NCBI GenBank assembly: GCA_036389795.1
Contig: DASVWD010000157.1
Location: 1 to 48,974 of the forward strand
DNA length: 48,974 nucleotides
From: Longimicrobium sp.
GTDB taxonomy: Bacteria > Gemmatimonadota > Gemmatimonadetes > Longimicrobiales > Longimicrobiaceae
Direction of reading: 5' to 3'
The translations under genes and the position numbers were made by a program. This document shows, one piece after another, positions 7,970 to 16,867 of the stretch (its first letter is position 1; each line of letters starts with the position of its first letter). Below the pieces are notes generated by a model. The model ran no database searches. It had not been told where the DNA came from and saw only the letters and a program-made list of their open reading frames with translations.

Positions 7970-9244
7970 CTACACGGGGACGGCGCCGGACGCGTCGGCG
8001 GCGACCAGCTCGGCGGGGCGGCGGGCCCAGGGGGTGAGGCGGCGGGCGGCGGCGCGCAGAAAGGTGCGCCACATCACCGGGTGCGTCATCACCCACCCCA
8101 CCACCTGCGGGTCGGTGAAGCGCGAGAGGAGGAGCTTGGCCACCACGGCGGGCGGCATGTCGCGCACGCCGCGCACGAAGCGGTCGCGGTCGCCGTCGTC
8201 CCAGCGCGCCAGCACGCGGTTGACGGCGTGCCCGATGGCCAGGTCGCGCTCGAAGCGGCGGCGGAACTCGCGCTCGTAGCGCCCCAGCCGCGCCGCGCTC
8301 ACGTCGCGCGCGGACAGCGCGTCGGCCACCGTCTCGCCCGCCAGCCGCCCGGCCTCGACGGCCACGCGGATCCCCTCGCCCACCACCAGCGTGGGCTGGC
8401 CGGCGGCGTCGCCCACGGCCAGGATGCCGTCGCCCGTGAAGCGCCGCGGCAGCCCGTCGGAGGGGATCAGCCCGTGGTGCTCCTCCACCACCTCGGCGCC
8501 CGCCAGGTCCACCCCGAAGCCGGCGACGTCGCGCCTGAGCCGGGCGAGCAGGTCGCGCGGGCTGGCGCGGGTGTCGGCGTGCAGCACGCCCACGCCGATG
8601 CGCACCCGGCCGCCGCCGCGCGGGAACACCCACCGGTACTGCGCAGGAGCGTGGCGGCCGTCGAGAAATACCGTGGCGTTCTTCTGGTCGGCGTTCGGCG
8701 CGTGAAGCTCCAGCTCGGCCCCGAAGGCGTAGCGTCGGAACCCGGGGTGCAGCCCCGATGCCTTCGCGAGTACCGAAGCGTACCCGGTAGCGTCGATCAG
8801 CACACGAGCGCGCACGGTGGCGGGCGCGTGTCCCCGGCGCACCAGCCGGCACCCGGTGGCGTAGCCCGAGAAGTAGTCCACCGACGGCCCGTCGGCTACC
8901 GTCCCGGTGAGCACCTCCGCCCCCGCCGCGGCGGCGCGGTCCGCCAGCAGCCGAAAGACGCCGCGCACGTCGATCACGCACACCCGCGGGTCGTCCATGG
9001 CGAACTCCACGTGCCCGCCGGGCGCCTGGAAGCGCAGCGCGTCGATCACGTGGTAGAGCCGCTCGGGGACGCCGAGCTCCCGCATGCAGTGCACGAGCGT
9101 GCCGCCGCTGGTGCGCACCTTCTCGGCGATGCTCGGCATCCGCTCCGCGACGCACACCGACCACCCGCGCGACGCGATCACTTCCGCCGCCGAGAGCCCC
9201 GCCGGTCCGCCGCCGGCGATCACCACGTCGTAAGAGCGCTTCAT
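7970..9244 (-). CDS. FAD-dependent oxidoreductase, geranylgeranyl reductase family
   Basis: A 424-aa flavoprotein from ATG 9244. The N-terminal Rossmann motif VVIAGGGPAGLSAAEVIASR (residues 7-26) is followed by the Glu of VAER, which would bind the ribose. Residues around 150-165 read ARVLIDATGYASVLAK, and GILAVGDAAGQPTLVVGEGI near 285 is the second FAD motif with the conserved GDAAG. This is the layout of geranylgeranyl/digeranylgeranylglycerophospholipid reductases and related isoprenoid or halogenase-like flavoproteins. The C-terminal 100 residues are helical and basic, possibly for membrane association. The substrate is not evident from the neighbours. Confidence 0.88.
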   Translation of the reverse strand: MKRSYDVVIAGGGPAGLSAAEVIASRGWSVCVAERMPSIAEKVRTSGGTLVHCMRELGVPERLYHVIDALRFQAPGGHVEFAMDDPRVCVIDVRGVFRLLADRAAAAGAEVLTGTVADGPSVDYFSGYATGCRLVRRGHAPATVRARVLIDATGYASVLAKASGLHPGFRRYAFGAELELHAPNADQKNATVFLDGRHAPAQYRWVFPRGGGRVRIGVGVLHADTRASPRDLLARLRRDVAGFGVDLAGAEVVEEHHGLIPSDGLPRRFTGDGILAVGDAAGQPTLVVGEGIRVAVEAGRLAGETVADALSARDVSAARLGRYEREFRRRFERDLAIGHAVNRVLARWDDGDRDRFVRGVRDMPPAVVAKLLLSRFTDPQVVGWVMTHPVMWRTFLRAAARRLTPWARRPAELVAADASGAVPV

Positions 9245-9594
9245 GGGAGGAAGGAATTCGGCGCGAAGGACATCGGGGATCGGGGGGAGTCGCCGCTTCC
9301 GGGGAAAGACACCCGGACCGTGGATTGTGCTGAGCCACGAAAAAGGGCGAGGCGCACGCCCTGATGGATACGACTCGGCCGGGAGCTTCGGATCGGCCCG
9401 CCGCGGGAGGGAGCGCCGGCGTGGACCGTTGCGGCGGGATTCGGCCGGGGGGAAGCGGCTGGCCGATCATGCGGCCCTCGTCCCGCCTCCGCCAGGGCGC
9501 CGAAGGGACACTCCCTTGTGTCCGCCGCCCCCATGCCTGATCATAACCGCGCCGGTTCCCCGCCCCCACACCCTTCCTCCCCTCCACCGACCCC
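9245..9594. other. Divergent intergenic region, no gene seen
   Basis: This 350-bp interval separates the minus-strand flavoprotein gene from the plus-strand lipoprotein gene and must carry both promoters. I see no RNA gene, strong hairpin or conserved repeat in it. Confidence 0.5.
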
Positions 9595-10578
9595 ATGAAG
9601 CCGCTCTCCCTCCTCCCCCTGCTCGGACTCGCCTGCCTCGCCGCGTGCCCGGAGCGGGGAGAGACGCCCCGGGCCCCGGAAGCCGCGGACAGCGCGTCCG
9701 CGGCCGCCGCCGTCGCAGCCGCCGCGCGGGTGGAGGCGCCGGACGAGCCCTGGCCGGGGCTGCCGGACTTCGGCGAGCCGCGCCACTTCCTGAGCCTGGA
9801 CTCGCTGCGGTGGTCGGAGGTGGAAGACCCCGTCCCGGGCGACCGGCTGGCCCGGTTGCGCGCGCTCGGCATCCCCGTGGTGCGCGGCGGCGAGGTGGAG
9901 CAGAGCCCGGCCGACTTCCACTTCGTCGACTTCAGCGGCGACGGGGTGCGCGACGTGGTCTACAACGGGCCGTGGATCGAGATGCGCGAGGGCGAGGTGG
10001 CGGCGATGGAGGGCGACCGGCTCCTCTTCTACCAGGTGATCGGCGGGCGCGCCGTGCAGGTGTTCGAAGCGCACGCCACCCTGCAGCGGACCTGGCGCGG
10101 GCGCCCCGGCGAGCCGCTCGGCTTCCGCGCGGTGCAGTACGGCTGCTGCGCCGAGACCCACCTGCTGATCGAGTACTACCGCCCCGAGGTCCGCGGCGAC
10201 ACGGTGCGCTACCGGCTGCGCCACCGCATCCTGGGCTCGTCGGAGACCGCGCCGCCCACGCGCTTCCTCGCCCGGCCGAAGCGGTTCACGGTCGCGCAGG
10301 ACCGCTACCTCCTGCGCTACTCGCCGGAGATCAGCGGCGCGGAGGGGGTGTGGGAGGGGCACGGCAACGCCAGCGCCGAGTACGGCCGCGGCGCGCGCGG
10401 CGTCGCCCTGGCCGAGGCGACCGACGCCACCGGCCGCGTCTGGTGGTACGTGCTGATGGACGGCCGCACCCCGCCCCGGGACGCCTCGCCCGAGGGATGG
10501 CCCGAGGAGGCGCCGCAGGACCGCCTGGGCTGGATGAGTAGCCGCTTCGTGACCGAGGAGCCCGCGCCCGGACGGTGA
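9595..10578 (+). CDS. Lipoprotein with SH3-like C-terminal tail, unknown function
   Basis: A 327-aa protein whose N-terminus MKPLSLLPLLGLACLAAC is a lipoprotein signal with lipobox LAAC (Cys18). An Ala-rich linker follows. Near residue 107 is DFSGDGVRDVVYN, an FG-GAP or calcium-loop-like pattern. The last 60 residues (GRVWWYVLMDGRTP, then LGWMSSRFV) look like a bacterial SH3 domain, with the WxY and GWxxSxxV pattern. It is probably anchored to a membrane and faces the periplasm. It is transcribed away from its left neighbour and has no operon partner. Confidence 0.85.
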   Translation: MKPLSLLPLLGLACLAACPERGETPRAPEAADSASAAAAVAAAARVEAPDEPWPGLPDFGEPRHFLSLDSLRWSEVEDPVPGDRLARLRALGIPVVRGGEVEQSPADFHFVDFSGDGVRDVVYNGPWIEMREGEVAAMEGDRLLFYQVIGGRAVQVFEAHATLQRTWRGRPGEPLGFRAVQYGCCAETHLLIEYYRPEVRGDTVRYRLRHRILGSSETAPPTRFLARPKRFTVAQDRYLLRYSPEISGAEGVWEGHGNASAEYGRGARGVALAEATDATGRVWWYVLMDGRTPPRDASPEGWPEEAPQDRLGWMSSRFVTEEPAPGR

Positions 10579-10628
10579 GCGCCGGCAACTCGATCCGAGG
10601 CTCGCATCGAGATCCATAACTGAATGTC

Positions 10629-10698
10629 TCACACGGAGGAAACGGAGTTAACGGAGAACTGCGGGTGGTTCTCTGTTGACTCCGTTAACTCCGTGTGA
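10629..10698. repeat. 70-bp inverted repeat with TCACAC/GTGTGA ends
   Basis: The left arm TCACACGGAGGAAACGGAG continues to TTAACGGAGAAC and pairs with the right arm GTTCTCTGTTGACTCCGTTA followed by ACTCCGTGTGA, around an 8-nt loop. The arms match over about 31 bp with few mismatches. A related element with the same end motif lies at 48844-48925. It sits between convergent genes and may also terminate transcription. Confidence 0.8.
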
Positions 10699-10857
10699 GG
10701 CCTTTCGCCGTTCGCCGGTAGATCAGAATCCAACCAGAACTATGACATCGGAGCTCCTGCGGAGAGGTGTGCAGGACCCGGCGGTGGGCATCTCCGCGAG
10801 CGAGCTGAGCGGAACATCCGAAGAGAACGGCTTTGTTTTCGTAAGCGGGCGGGCTGT

Positions 10858-11343
10858 CTAGCAGGGGCTGTTCAGGGAGACGATCCCGAGACTACTCTCG
10901 AACTGCGCCCGCTGTTCGGCCGTGAGGCGGTCTTGCATGGCGCGTATGGTGTACCCGCCACAGAGCCGGCCCGCATCGATGGCCATCCAGTCGGAGATCT
11001 CGTTCGGCGCGACGCTCACGGCGTCGCCCGGGCGCACGTTGTGGACGACGACCGGCTGGTTGTCGAGGGTCCCGTGGAGGAGCCGGCCGTCGTAGCGCGG
11101 GCTGTCCAGCCACATGTGCTCCACGTCGTCCCCCTCGCGCAGGGGAACCTTCACGGAGAGGTGGGTCTGCGTAGCCGGCGGGCTCGCGATGCGGGAAAGC
11201 AGCTCCCCGATCGTGGCGCGGGCCGAATCGATCGCGGCCAGCATGGCGGGATCCGACGCGGCGACCATCCGGACGTTGGGATCGTCCGAGGCCGGGCCGC
11301 CGCACGCGGCGACCGCGGCCAGGGCGAGGAAGTGAAGGCGCAT
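10858..11343 (-). CDS. DUF2314-domain lipoprotein
   Basis: A 161-aa protein from ATG 11343. MRLHFLALAAVAAC is a short lipoprotein signal with lipobox VAAC (Cys14). The mature part starts with a helix DPAMLAAIDSARATIGELL, followed by HLSVKVPLREGDDVEHMWLD and RPGDAVSVAPNEISDWM, which is the order of conserved blocks in DUF2314 (helix, then K-V-x-F/L with ExxWL, then the G-D-x-V motif and IxDWM). The final residue is Cys. It is probably membrane-anchored and periplasmic; the molecular role of DUF2314 is unknown to me. Confidence 0.85.
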   Translation of the reverse strand: MRLHFLALAAVAACGGPASDDPNVRMVAASDPAMLAAIDSARATIGELLSRIASPPATQTHLSVKVPLREGDDVEHMWLDSPRYDGRLLHGTLDNQPVVVHNVRPGDAVSVAPNEISDWMAIDAGRLCGGYTIRAMQDRLTAEQRAQFESSLGIVSLNSPC

Positions 11344-11477
11344 GCCGGGATCTCCGCTGCGGGTGTGCGTGGCCGGGTGCGATGAAGGCTCGAGGAGGTC
11401 TTGCGAATCGATCCGCCGCGCCGCGCCCGGTCCGCGGCGATGCGCGCCGGCTGGCCGATCCGGGGAGGAGTCCCTCC

Positions 11478-13739
11478 TCAACGCCCGCCGGCGGGAAGGT
11501 GCTCCAGGAGGTAGCGCGTAAGCAGCGAGTAGACGTGGAGCGTGGTCCCGCCGCCCTCGCAGATGCAGTGGCTGCGGTTGGGATAGACCATCAGGTCGAA
11601 CGGCTTGCCGAGCTCCACCAGGCGGTTCACCAGCCGCTCCGTCCCCTGGTAGTGCACGTTGTCGTCGCCCGAGCCGTGGACGAGCAGGAGGTCGCCGCGC
11701 AGCCCCTCCGCGTGGTTGATCGCCGAGCCGCGGCGGTAGCCTTCCGCGTTCTCCTGCGGCAGGCCCATGTACCGCTCCTGGTAGATGGTGTCGTAGAGGT
11801 GCTGGTCGGGCACGGGCGCCACCGACATCCCCACCCGGTACACGTCGGGGTAGCGGAACATCGCCTGGAGCGTGGACGACCCGCCGCCGCTCCACCCCCA
11901 GATGGCCACCCGCGCCGGGTCGAGGTACGGGCGCGAGCGCGTGAGGGCGCGGACCGCCTCGGCCTGCTCGCGGCTGGAGAGCTCGCCGATGGCCCCGTAG
12001 ACCACCTTGCGCCAGGCGCGGCCCCGGGGCGAAGGGGTGCCCCGGTTGTCCACGCTCGCCACCACGTAGCCGCGGTCGGCCAGCGCGCCGTGCCAGAGCC
12101 GGTAGGCGCCCTGCCACGCGTCGACCACGAGCTGCCCGGCGGGCTCGCCGTACACGAACATCAGCAGGGGGTACTTCTTCGCGGGGTCGAAGTCGCGCGG
12201 GAGGAGCATCCACCCGTCGAGCTCCACGCCGCCGCCCACGGGGACCCGGAAGAACTCCGTCTCGCGGTGGACGAGTGGGGCCACGGCCGCCCGGAGCGCC
12301 CGGTTCTCCGCGAGGGTGCGCACCGCCGCGTGCGAGGGGAGCCGGACGAGGTCGGTCACGCGGGGCGTGTCGAAGGTGTCGAAGGTGTGGAACGCCCAGC
12401 GCGCGTCCGGAGAGACGTCGTACCCGTGCGTCCCCGCCGCCGCGGCCGGCGAGACGCGCTCCGCCCGGCCGCCGGCGAGGGGCGCGCGGTAGAGGTAGCG
12501 CTGCGTGGCGTTGGACGGCGAGGCGCGGAAGTACACCCACCCCTCGCGCTCGTCGACCTGCTCCACGTCGGTCACGTCGAACTCCCCGGGGGTGACGAGC
12601 CGGAGCGGGCCGCCGTCGCGCCTGCCGGCGTAGAGGTGGCGCCAGCCGTCGCGCTCGCTCACCCAGAGGAACTCCGCGCCGCCCTTCAGCCAGCGGAAGT
12701 CGTCGACCACGTCCAGCCAGGCGCTGTCCTGCTCGGTGAGAATGGTCCGCACCGCCCCGGTCGCCGCCTCGGCCAGCATCAGGCGGTTGGTGTTCTGCAG
12801 CCGGTTCATCCGCTGCAGCACCAGCTCGCGCGAGTCCGGCGCCCACTCCATGCGCGGCAGGTAGTCGTTCCTGGGATCGCCGGGGAGCTGCAGCCAGCGC
12901 GTGGGCCCGCCCTCCGCGTCGACCACCCCGGCGCGGACGGCGGAGTTGGTGGTCCCGGCCTTCGGGTACTGCACCGGGACCACGAAGGAGTAGAGCGAGT
13001 CCGTGTCGTTGATCAGGAGGAAGTCCCGCACCCCCGTCATGTCGAACTGCCAGTAGGCGATCCTGCGCCCGTCCGGGGACCAGCGGAAGGCGTCGCGGAG
13101 CGAGAACTCCTCTTCGTAGACCCAGTCCGTGGTCCCGTTCACCAGCGTGCGCGACCCTCCGGTGGTCAGCCGCGTGACGCGGCCGTCGGAGAGGCGCTCC
13201 ACGTAGAGGTCCCCCTCCCGCACGTAGGCCACCCGGTCGCCCTGGGGGGAGAACTTGGCGAACATGAGCGACGACTCCGGCGCGTCGCCGCCGAGCTTGC
13301 GCAGGGCGCCGGTGCCGCGGTCGAGCACCCAGTAGTCGCCGCGCGTGTTGTTGCGCCACACGCGCTGCGAGTTGGTGAAGACCAGCAGCCGCGACCCGTC
13401 GGGCGACCACGCGTAGTCCTCCACCTCGAGCGCGGCCTGCGCGCCGGCCGGGACGAGCTGCCGGGCGGAGACGTAGACGTCCCTGGCGCCGGTCTCCGTC
13501 CGGTAGCGGACGATGTCCCGCGCGCCCTGGACCTGCTCGGACCGCTCCAGCGTGGTGTAGGCGTCGCCCCCGTCCAGCCAGCGCGCGGGGCCGAAGCGCT
13601 CCGAGGCGAAGTCGCGCGAGGCGAAGATGCGGCGCAGCGCCTGCTCCATCGCCTGGTCCTGCGCCGGGAGGCGGGCGGGACCGAGGACCATGGCGGCGCA
13701 CGCGGCGAACAGCGGCAGGGGGCGGAGGATAGCGTGCAT
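11478..13739 (-). CDS. S9B dipeptidyl peptidase IV family serine protease
   Basis: A 753-aa exported peptidase. The N-terminus MHAILRPLPLFAACAAMVLG is a signal peptide with a likely cleavage near LPAQ. Residues 60-490 form the DPP-IV beta-propeller, with motifs such as YTTLER, DYAWSPDGSRLLVFTN and DWVYEEEF, the last carrying the double Glu that binds the substrate amino terminus. The C-terminal alpha/beta hydrolase has the nucleophile in WGWSGGGSSTL (Ser about 615), the Asp in VHGSGDDNVHYQ (about 691) and the His in NRSHCIC (about 723). Members cleave X-Pro or X-Ala dipeptides from peptide N-termini in the periplasm or outside the cell. The gene stands alone. Confidence 0.95.
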   Translation of the reverse strand: MHAILRPLPLFAACAAMVLGPARLPAQDQAMEQALRRIFASRDFASERFGPARWLDGGDAYTTLERSEQVQGARDIVRYRTETGARDVYVSARQLVPAGAQAALEVEDYAWSPDGSRLLVFTNSQRVWRNNTRGDYWVLDRGTGALRKLGGDAPESSLMFAKFSPQGDRVAYVREGDLYVERLSDGRVTRLTTGGSRTLVNGTTDWVYEEEFSLRDAFRWSPDGRRIAYWQFDMTGVRDFLLINDTDSLYSFVVPVQYPKAGTTNSAVRAGVVDAEGGPTRWLQLPGDPRNDYLPRMEWAPDSRELVLQRMNRLQNTNRLMLAEAATGAVRTILTEQDSAWLDVVDDFRWLKGGAEFLWVSERDGWRHLYAGRRDGGPLRLVTPGEFDVTDVEQVDEREGWVYFRASPSNATQRYLYRAPLAGGRAERVSPAAAAGTHGYDVSPDARWAFHTFDTFDTPRVTDLVRLPSHAAVRTLAENRALRAAVAPLVHRETEFFRVPVGGGVELDGWMLLPRDFDPAKKYPLLMFVYGEPAGQLVVDAWQGAYRLWHGALADRGYVVASVDNRGTPSPRGRAWRKVVYGAIGELSSREQAEAVRALTRSRPYLDPARVAIWGWSGGGSSTLQAMFRYPDVYRVGMSVAPVPDQHLYDTIYQERYMGLPQENAEGYRRGSAINHAEGLRGDLLLVHGSGDDNVHYQGTERLVNRLVELGKPFDLMVYPNRSHCICEGGGTTLHVYSLLTRYLLEHLPAGGR

Positions 13740-13873
13740 GAGCGGTCCAGGTGGAAAGAGGGAGCGCGGGAAGAGGGAACCGGCGCTTAATTCACTTCAT
13801 CGAAGGGAGCCGCTGACAGCTTCTGCGAAAAGGGTGTGCAGGACTGGCGGTGCGCCCCGCGGCGGTGTCGGCC

Positions 13874-14227
13874 CTACGCGTGGATCAGCAGTGAGTCGCG
13901 GGTCACCTCGATGAAGTCTGCCGTCGTGAACGCGGAAACAATCGTGGACAGGTTGGGCAGGAGAATCTGTTCGAGATCGGCGTTGGCAATGTTACCAGTG
14001 GAGATCAGCAGCAGCTTTTCGGGCTGACGGGCAAGTGTGAAGGAATTGACGAAGTCGGCGTCCTTGGTAACCACTACCCGTTGCTCACGGGCGGAGATCG
14101 CCAGGATTTCGGCGTCGGACGTCCTGTTCCCGTTGGGTAAGTCCAGCGTATGAATCGCGTCATGCCCCTGTTCGCGCAGCCGCAGTGCGATCCGGCGCGG
14201 GAGCTGAGCATCGACGAGAAAGTTCAT
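13874..14227 (-). CDS. DUF5615 PIN-like toxin
   Basis: A 117-aa protein from ATG 14227 that overlaps the upstream DUF433 gene by 4 bp (ATGA). The N-terminus NFLVDAQLPRRIALRLREQG has the acidic residue of the PIN-like fold. TSDAEILAISAREQRVVVTKD, read in two pieces, then DADF supplies the further acidic residues. This is the DUF5615 pattern (DxxLP, sDxEIL and vvTxDxDF). Such proteins pair with DUF433 antitoxins and are predicted RNases. The codon bias is less GC-rich than the neighbouring genes, which suggests acquisition by transfer. Confidence 0.9.
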   Translation of the reverse strand: MNFLVDAQLPRRIALRLREQGHDAIHTLDLPNGNRTSDAEILAISAREQRVVVTKDADFVNSFTLARQPEKLLLISTGNIANADLEQILLPNLSTIVSAFTTADFIEVTRDSLLIHA

Positions 14228-14457
14228 GCCGCCAGCGGGACCATCCGCTTCACCTGGCTCAGGCGAGCCGCGAACGCGAGCACGGCGATGATGTCCTCGC
14301 GCTCGAGGTCGGGGTAGTCCGCGAGAATCTCGTCGTGACTCATCCCCGCGCTGAGCAACTCCAGGATCAACTCCACGGGATAGCGAAGACCCCGAATCGT
14401 AGGCTTCCCGTGGCAGATTTCGGGGTCCATGGTGATCCGCTCACCAAGTTGCATCAT
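14224..14457 (-). CDS. DUF433 antitoxin
   Basis: A small protein of 77 residues from ATG 14457 (a second ATG lies at 14454). A strong AGGAGGT site stands 5 nt upstream and supports this start over the upstream in-frame ATG at 14472. The sequence ITMDPEICHGKPTIRGLRYP followed by ILELLSAGMSHDEILADYPD is the DUF433 signature: the conserved GKP-I-G strand, then a helix-turn-helix-like helix pair. It forms a translationally coupled antitoxin-toxin operon with the DUF5615 gene and probably represses its own operon. Confidence 0.9.
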   Translation of the reverse strand: MMQLGERITMDPEICHGKPTIRGLRYPVELILELLSAGMSHDEILADYPDLEREDIIAVLAFAARLSQVKRMVPLAA

Positions 14458-14545
14458 CAGGCACCTCCTCACGCGGTCTGCGACGAAACGCCCACAAACG
14501 ATAATCCGCAGTGGCCGCGATGACCAGCGATACCCCGGCCGATAC

Positions 14546-15736
14546 TCAATCCGCCGCGGCGTCGGCCCGCACCGGCTCCGTCGCGGCGGCGAGCGCCTGC
14601 TCCAGGTCGGCGATGATGTCTTCGGGGTCCTCGACGCCGAGGGAGACGCGCAGGAAGCCGTCGCGGATGCCGTTGGCGGCGCGCGCCTCGGGCGTCATCC
14701 CCGCGTGCGAGGTGTAGCGCGGCTCCGAGACCAGCGTCTCCACCCCGCCCAGGCTCGGCGCCACCTTCGCCAGCCGCAGCGCGTGGACGAAGCGCGCCGC
14801 CGCCTCGCCGCTCTCCAGCTCGATCCCGATCATCCCCCCGAACCCGTCCAGCGTCCGCCGCGCCGTCTCGTGGTCGGGGTGCGACGGGAGCCCCGGGTAG
14901 TGCACGCGGGCGATGCCGGGGCGGCCCTCGGCCCAGCGCGCCACCGCCATCCCGTTGCGGTTGTGGCGCTCCATGCGCAGGGCCAGCGTCTTGATCCCCC
15001 GCTCCAGCAGCCACACCGCGTGCGCGTCCAGCAGCGGCCCCCACACCTTCGCCCGCTCGCGCACGGCGGCCACCCGCTCGCGCGCGCCGACGATCACCCC
15101 CGCGGTGAGGTCGGTGTGGCCGCCCAGGTACTTGGTGGCGCTGTGCATCACCAGGTCCACCCCCTTCTCCAGCGGGCGGCAGTTGATCGGCGAGGCGAAG
15201 GTGGAGTCCACGATCACCACGGCCCCGCGCCGGTGCGCCTCGTCGCAGATCGGGCGGAGGTCGAGGACGCGCAGGAGCGGGTTCGACGGGCTCTCGCCGA
15301 CCACGACCTTCGTGTTCGGGCGGAAGGCGTCCACCCATCCGGGCGAGGAGAGGTCCACGAAGGTGGTCTCGATCCCCAGCCGCGCCAGCTCCACGGCCAG
15401 CAGCGTGCGCGTGCCGCCGTAGATGGCGTCGGTGGCGACCACGTGGTCGCCCGCCTGGATCACGGAGAGGAGCGCGCACGCCATGGCCGCCATCCCGCTG
15501 GCCAGCACGACGGCGTCTTCCCCGCCCTCCAGCGCCGCCAGCCGCTCGGCGACGGCCAGGTGGTTGGGCGCGTTGCCGTAGCGCTGGTAGAGGACGGGCC
15601 CCTGGCCGCCCGGCTCGCTGAAGAAGGTGCTGCTCAGCACGATCGGGTTCACCACCGGCCCGTACGTCTCGGCCGGCGGCTCGCCCGCGTGCACCGCGCG
15701 GGTGGACGGGCCCGCGCCCCGGTAGTCGTTCGCCAT
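14546..15736 (-). CDS. Cystathionine gamma-synthase/lyase family PLP enzyme
   Basis: A 396-aa enzyme of the Cys/Met metabolism PLP family. It starts at ATG 15736, overlapping the stop of the STAS gene by one base (TGATG). STRAVHAGEPP at the N-terminus, GGEDAVVLASGMAAM near 75, YGGTRTLL near 105, ESPSNPLLRVLDL near 145 and the PLP-lysine motif MHSATKYLGGHTDLTAG near 195 are all present. The Arg in the SLGGVETL/EPRYTSH region binds substrate carboxylate. It could act as cystathionine gamma-synthase, beta/gamma-lyase or methionine gamma-lyase; the sequence alone does not decide. Coupling to a STAS-domain gene is unusual for a biosynthetic enzyme. Confidence 0.95.
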   Translation of the reverse strand: MANDYRGAGPSTRAVHAGEPPAETYGPVVNPIVLSSTFFSEPGGQGPVLYQRYGNAPNHLAVAERLAALEGGEDAVVLASGMAAMACALLSVIQAGDHVVATDAIYGGTRTLLAVELARLGIETTFVDLSSPGWVDAFRPNTKVVVGESPSNPLLRVLDLRPICDEAHRRGAVVIVDSTFASPINCRPLEKGVDLVMHSATKYLGGHTDLTAGVIVGARERVAAVRERAKVWGPLLDAHAVWLLERGIKTLALRMERHNRNGMAVARWAEGRPGIARVHYPGLPSHPDHETARRTLDGFGGMIGIELESGEAAARFVHALRLAKVAPSLGGVETLVSEPRYTSHAGMTPEARAANGIRDGFLRVSLGVEDPEDIIADLEQALAAATEPVRADAAAD

Positions 15737-16287
15737 CACTCCTCCAGCAGCCGTGAGACGGGCGTCACCGCGCCGTCGGCCAGCCGCGCCGCCACGCGCA
15801 GCGCCACGAGCCCGTCGAGCGTCGCCTCCACCGCCTCCACCGCGAGCCCCGTGTCCGCCGCCACCTCGGCTGGCACCGCGCGGCCGCGGCGCACCAGCGA
15901 GTCCCACACGGCGCGGTGCACGGGGTCCGGCTCGCCCAGCAGCTTGACGGCGCCCGCCTCGTCCTGCGCGACCAGGAGGAGGCTGTGCCGCTCCAGCACC
16001 GCCTCGATGGCCTCCTCGTGGTGCTCGTCGATCCCGCGCACCACGAAGAAGGCGTCGGCCGGCCGGTCGTCGCCCGCGAAGCGCAGCAGCAGCTTGGCTA
16101 CGATCTCGTCGGCGCAGCTGTAGTCGAGCACGCGCACCTGGCTGAAGTCCAGGATCGACAGGCACGCCTGGCCGCCGCCCTCCAGCTCGGCGATCTGGCT
16201 CTCCACGCCGGTGCGGATGGCGCGCCCGGTGGGCCGGGTCACCAGGTTGCTGAAGAGCGACGTCACCGAGCGGCGGTGCAGGAGCAT
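15736..16287 (-). CDS. STAS-like protein with C-terminal winged-helix-like domain
   Basis: A 183-aa cytosolic protein from ATG 16287. Residues 40-70 (CLSILDFSQVRVLDYSCADE) carry the strand-turn-helix of an anti-anti-sigma STAS domain: a D-F/S-x-V turn followed by an Asp-Tyr-Ser at the usual phosphorylation site. Residues 125-180 form a compact helical stretch (HRAVWDSLVRRGRAVPAEVA, then VEATLDGLVALRVAARL) resembling a MarR-like winged helix. It is translationally coupled to the downstream PLP enzyme. It may belong to the same partner-switching system as the STAS-like/HATPase protein encoded at 17060-18004; that link is inference. Confidence 0.75.
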   Translation of the reverse strand: MLLHRRSVTSLFSNLVTRPTGRAIRTGVESQIAELEGGGQACLSILDFSQVRVLDYSCADEIVAKLLLRFAGDDRPADAFFVVRGIDEHHEEAIEAVLERHSLLLVAQDEAGAVKLLGEPDPVHRAVWDSLVRRGRAVPAEVAADTGLAVEAVEATLDGLVALRVAARLADGAVTPVSRLLEE

Positions 16288-16325
16288 GGCAAAGCTTGCG
16301 GGTGAGTGGGCGCGGGCGCGGGACG

Positions 16326-16793
16326 TCAGGCGTCGTGGACGGTCACCTTCTCCAGCCGGTCGCCGCGCTGGATCTGCCGGACCACGTCCATCCCGTCCGT
16401 CACCTTGCCGAAGACCGTGTACTGGCCGTCCAGGTGGCGCGCGTTCGCCTCGTCCAGGACCACGAAGAACTGGCTCCCCGCGCTGTCGGGATGGGCCGTG
16501 CGGGCCATGGACAGCGCGCCCGTCTCGTGGCGGTGCGGGTTGCCCTGCACCTCGAGCTTGACGGTGTAGCCGGGCCCGCCCGTGCCGATGCGCCGGTCGG
16601 TGAGCGGGAGCTCTTTAGTGAGCGGGTCGCCGGCCTGGATCACGAAGCCCGGCTCCACCCGGTGGACGACGATCCCGTCGTAGAAGCCGTCGCGCACCAG
16701 CTTCTCGAAGCTTTCGACGGTCCTGGGCGCCGCGTCGGGGTACAGCTCGGCGGTGAAGGAGCCTTTGTTGGTCTCGAAGGTGACGGTCTTCAT
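16326..16793 (-). CDS. Cyclophilin-type peptidyl-prolyl cis-trans isomerase
   Basis: A 155-aa protein from ATG 16793 with no signal peptide, so probably cytosolic. The conserved blocks are VESFEKLVRDGFYDGIVVHR (two pieces; the HR pair contains the catalytic Arg), EPGFVIQAGDP, HETGALSMARTAHPDSAGSQ followed by FFVVL, and LDGQYTVFGKVTDGMDVV. This is the whole minimal cyclophilin fold of the bacterial PpiB size class. It catalyses proline isomerisation during protein folding. A tandem octamer repeat lies directly before the start codon and leaves no obvious ribosome site, so translation initiation may be unusual. Confidence 0.95.
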   Translation of the reverse strand: MKTVTFETNKGSFTAELYPDAAPRTVESFEKLVRDGFYDGIVVHRVEPGFVIQAGDPLTKELPLTDRRIGTGGPGYTVKLEVQGNPHRHETGALSMARTAHPDSAGSQFFVVLDEANARHLDGQYTVFGKVTDGMDVVRQIQRGDRLEKVTVHDA

Positions 16794-16794
16794 C

Positions 16795-16822
16795 AGTGCG
16801 TGAGTGCGTGAGTGCGAAAGTG
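16795..16822. repeat. Tandem octamer repeat touching the cyclophilin start codon
   Basis: The 28 bases consist of AGTGCGTG repeated twice and then AGTGCGAAAGTG. On the coding (minus) strand this reads as CGCACTCA-type units ending one base before ATG. The same 28-mer, with a single change, lies just upstream of the PfkB gene at 21176-21203. Confidence 0.85.
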
Positions 16823-16867
16823 AAACGTCCCGGTCCTCGGCCATCTCGGGCGAATGAATTCGCTGCG

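Noticed and set aside
6882-9872. A minus-strand open frame of about 996 codons
   Set aside because: It runs out of frame through the flavoprotein, membrane protein and ypdA genes; no domain is visible, and a dispersed repeat lies inside it.
10676-10861. A 61-codon plus-strand frame after the lipoprotein gene
   Set aside because: Its start lies inside the 70-bp inverted repeat, it has no ribosome site and it ends at the stop of the opposite-strand DUF2314 gene.
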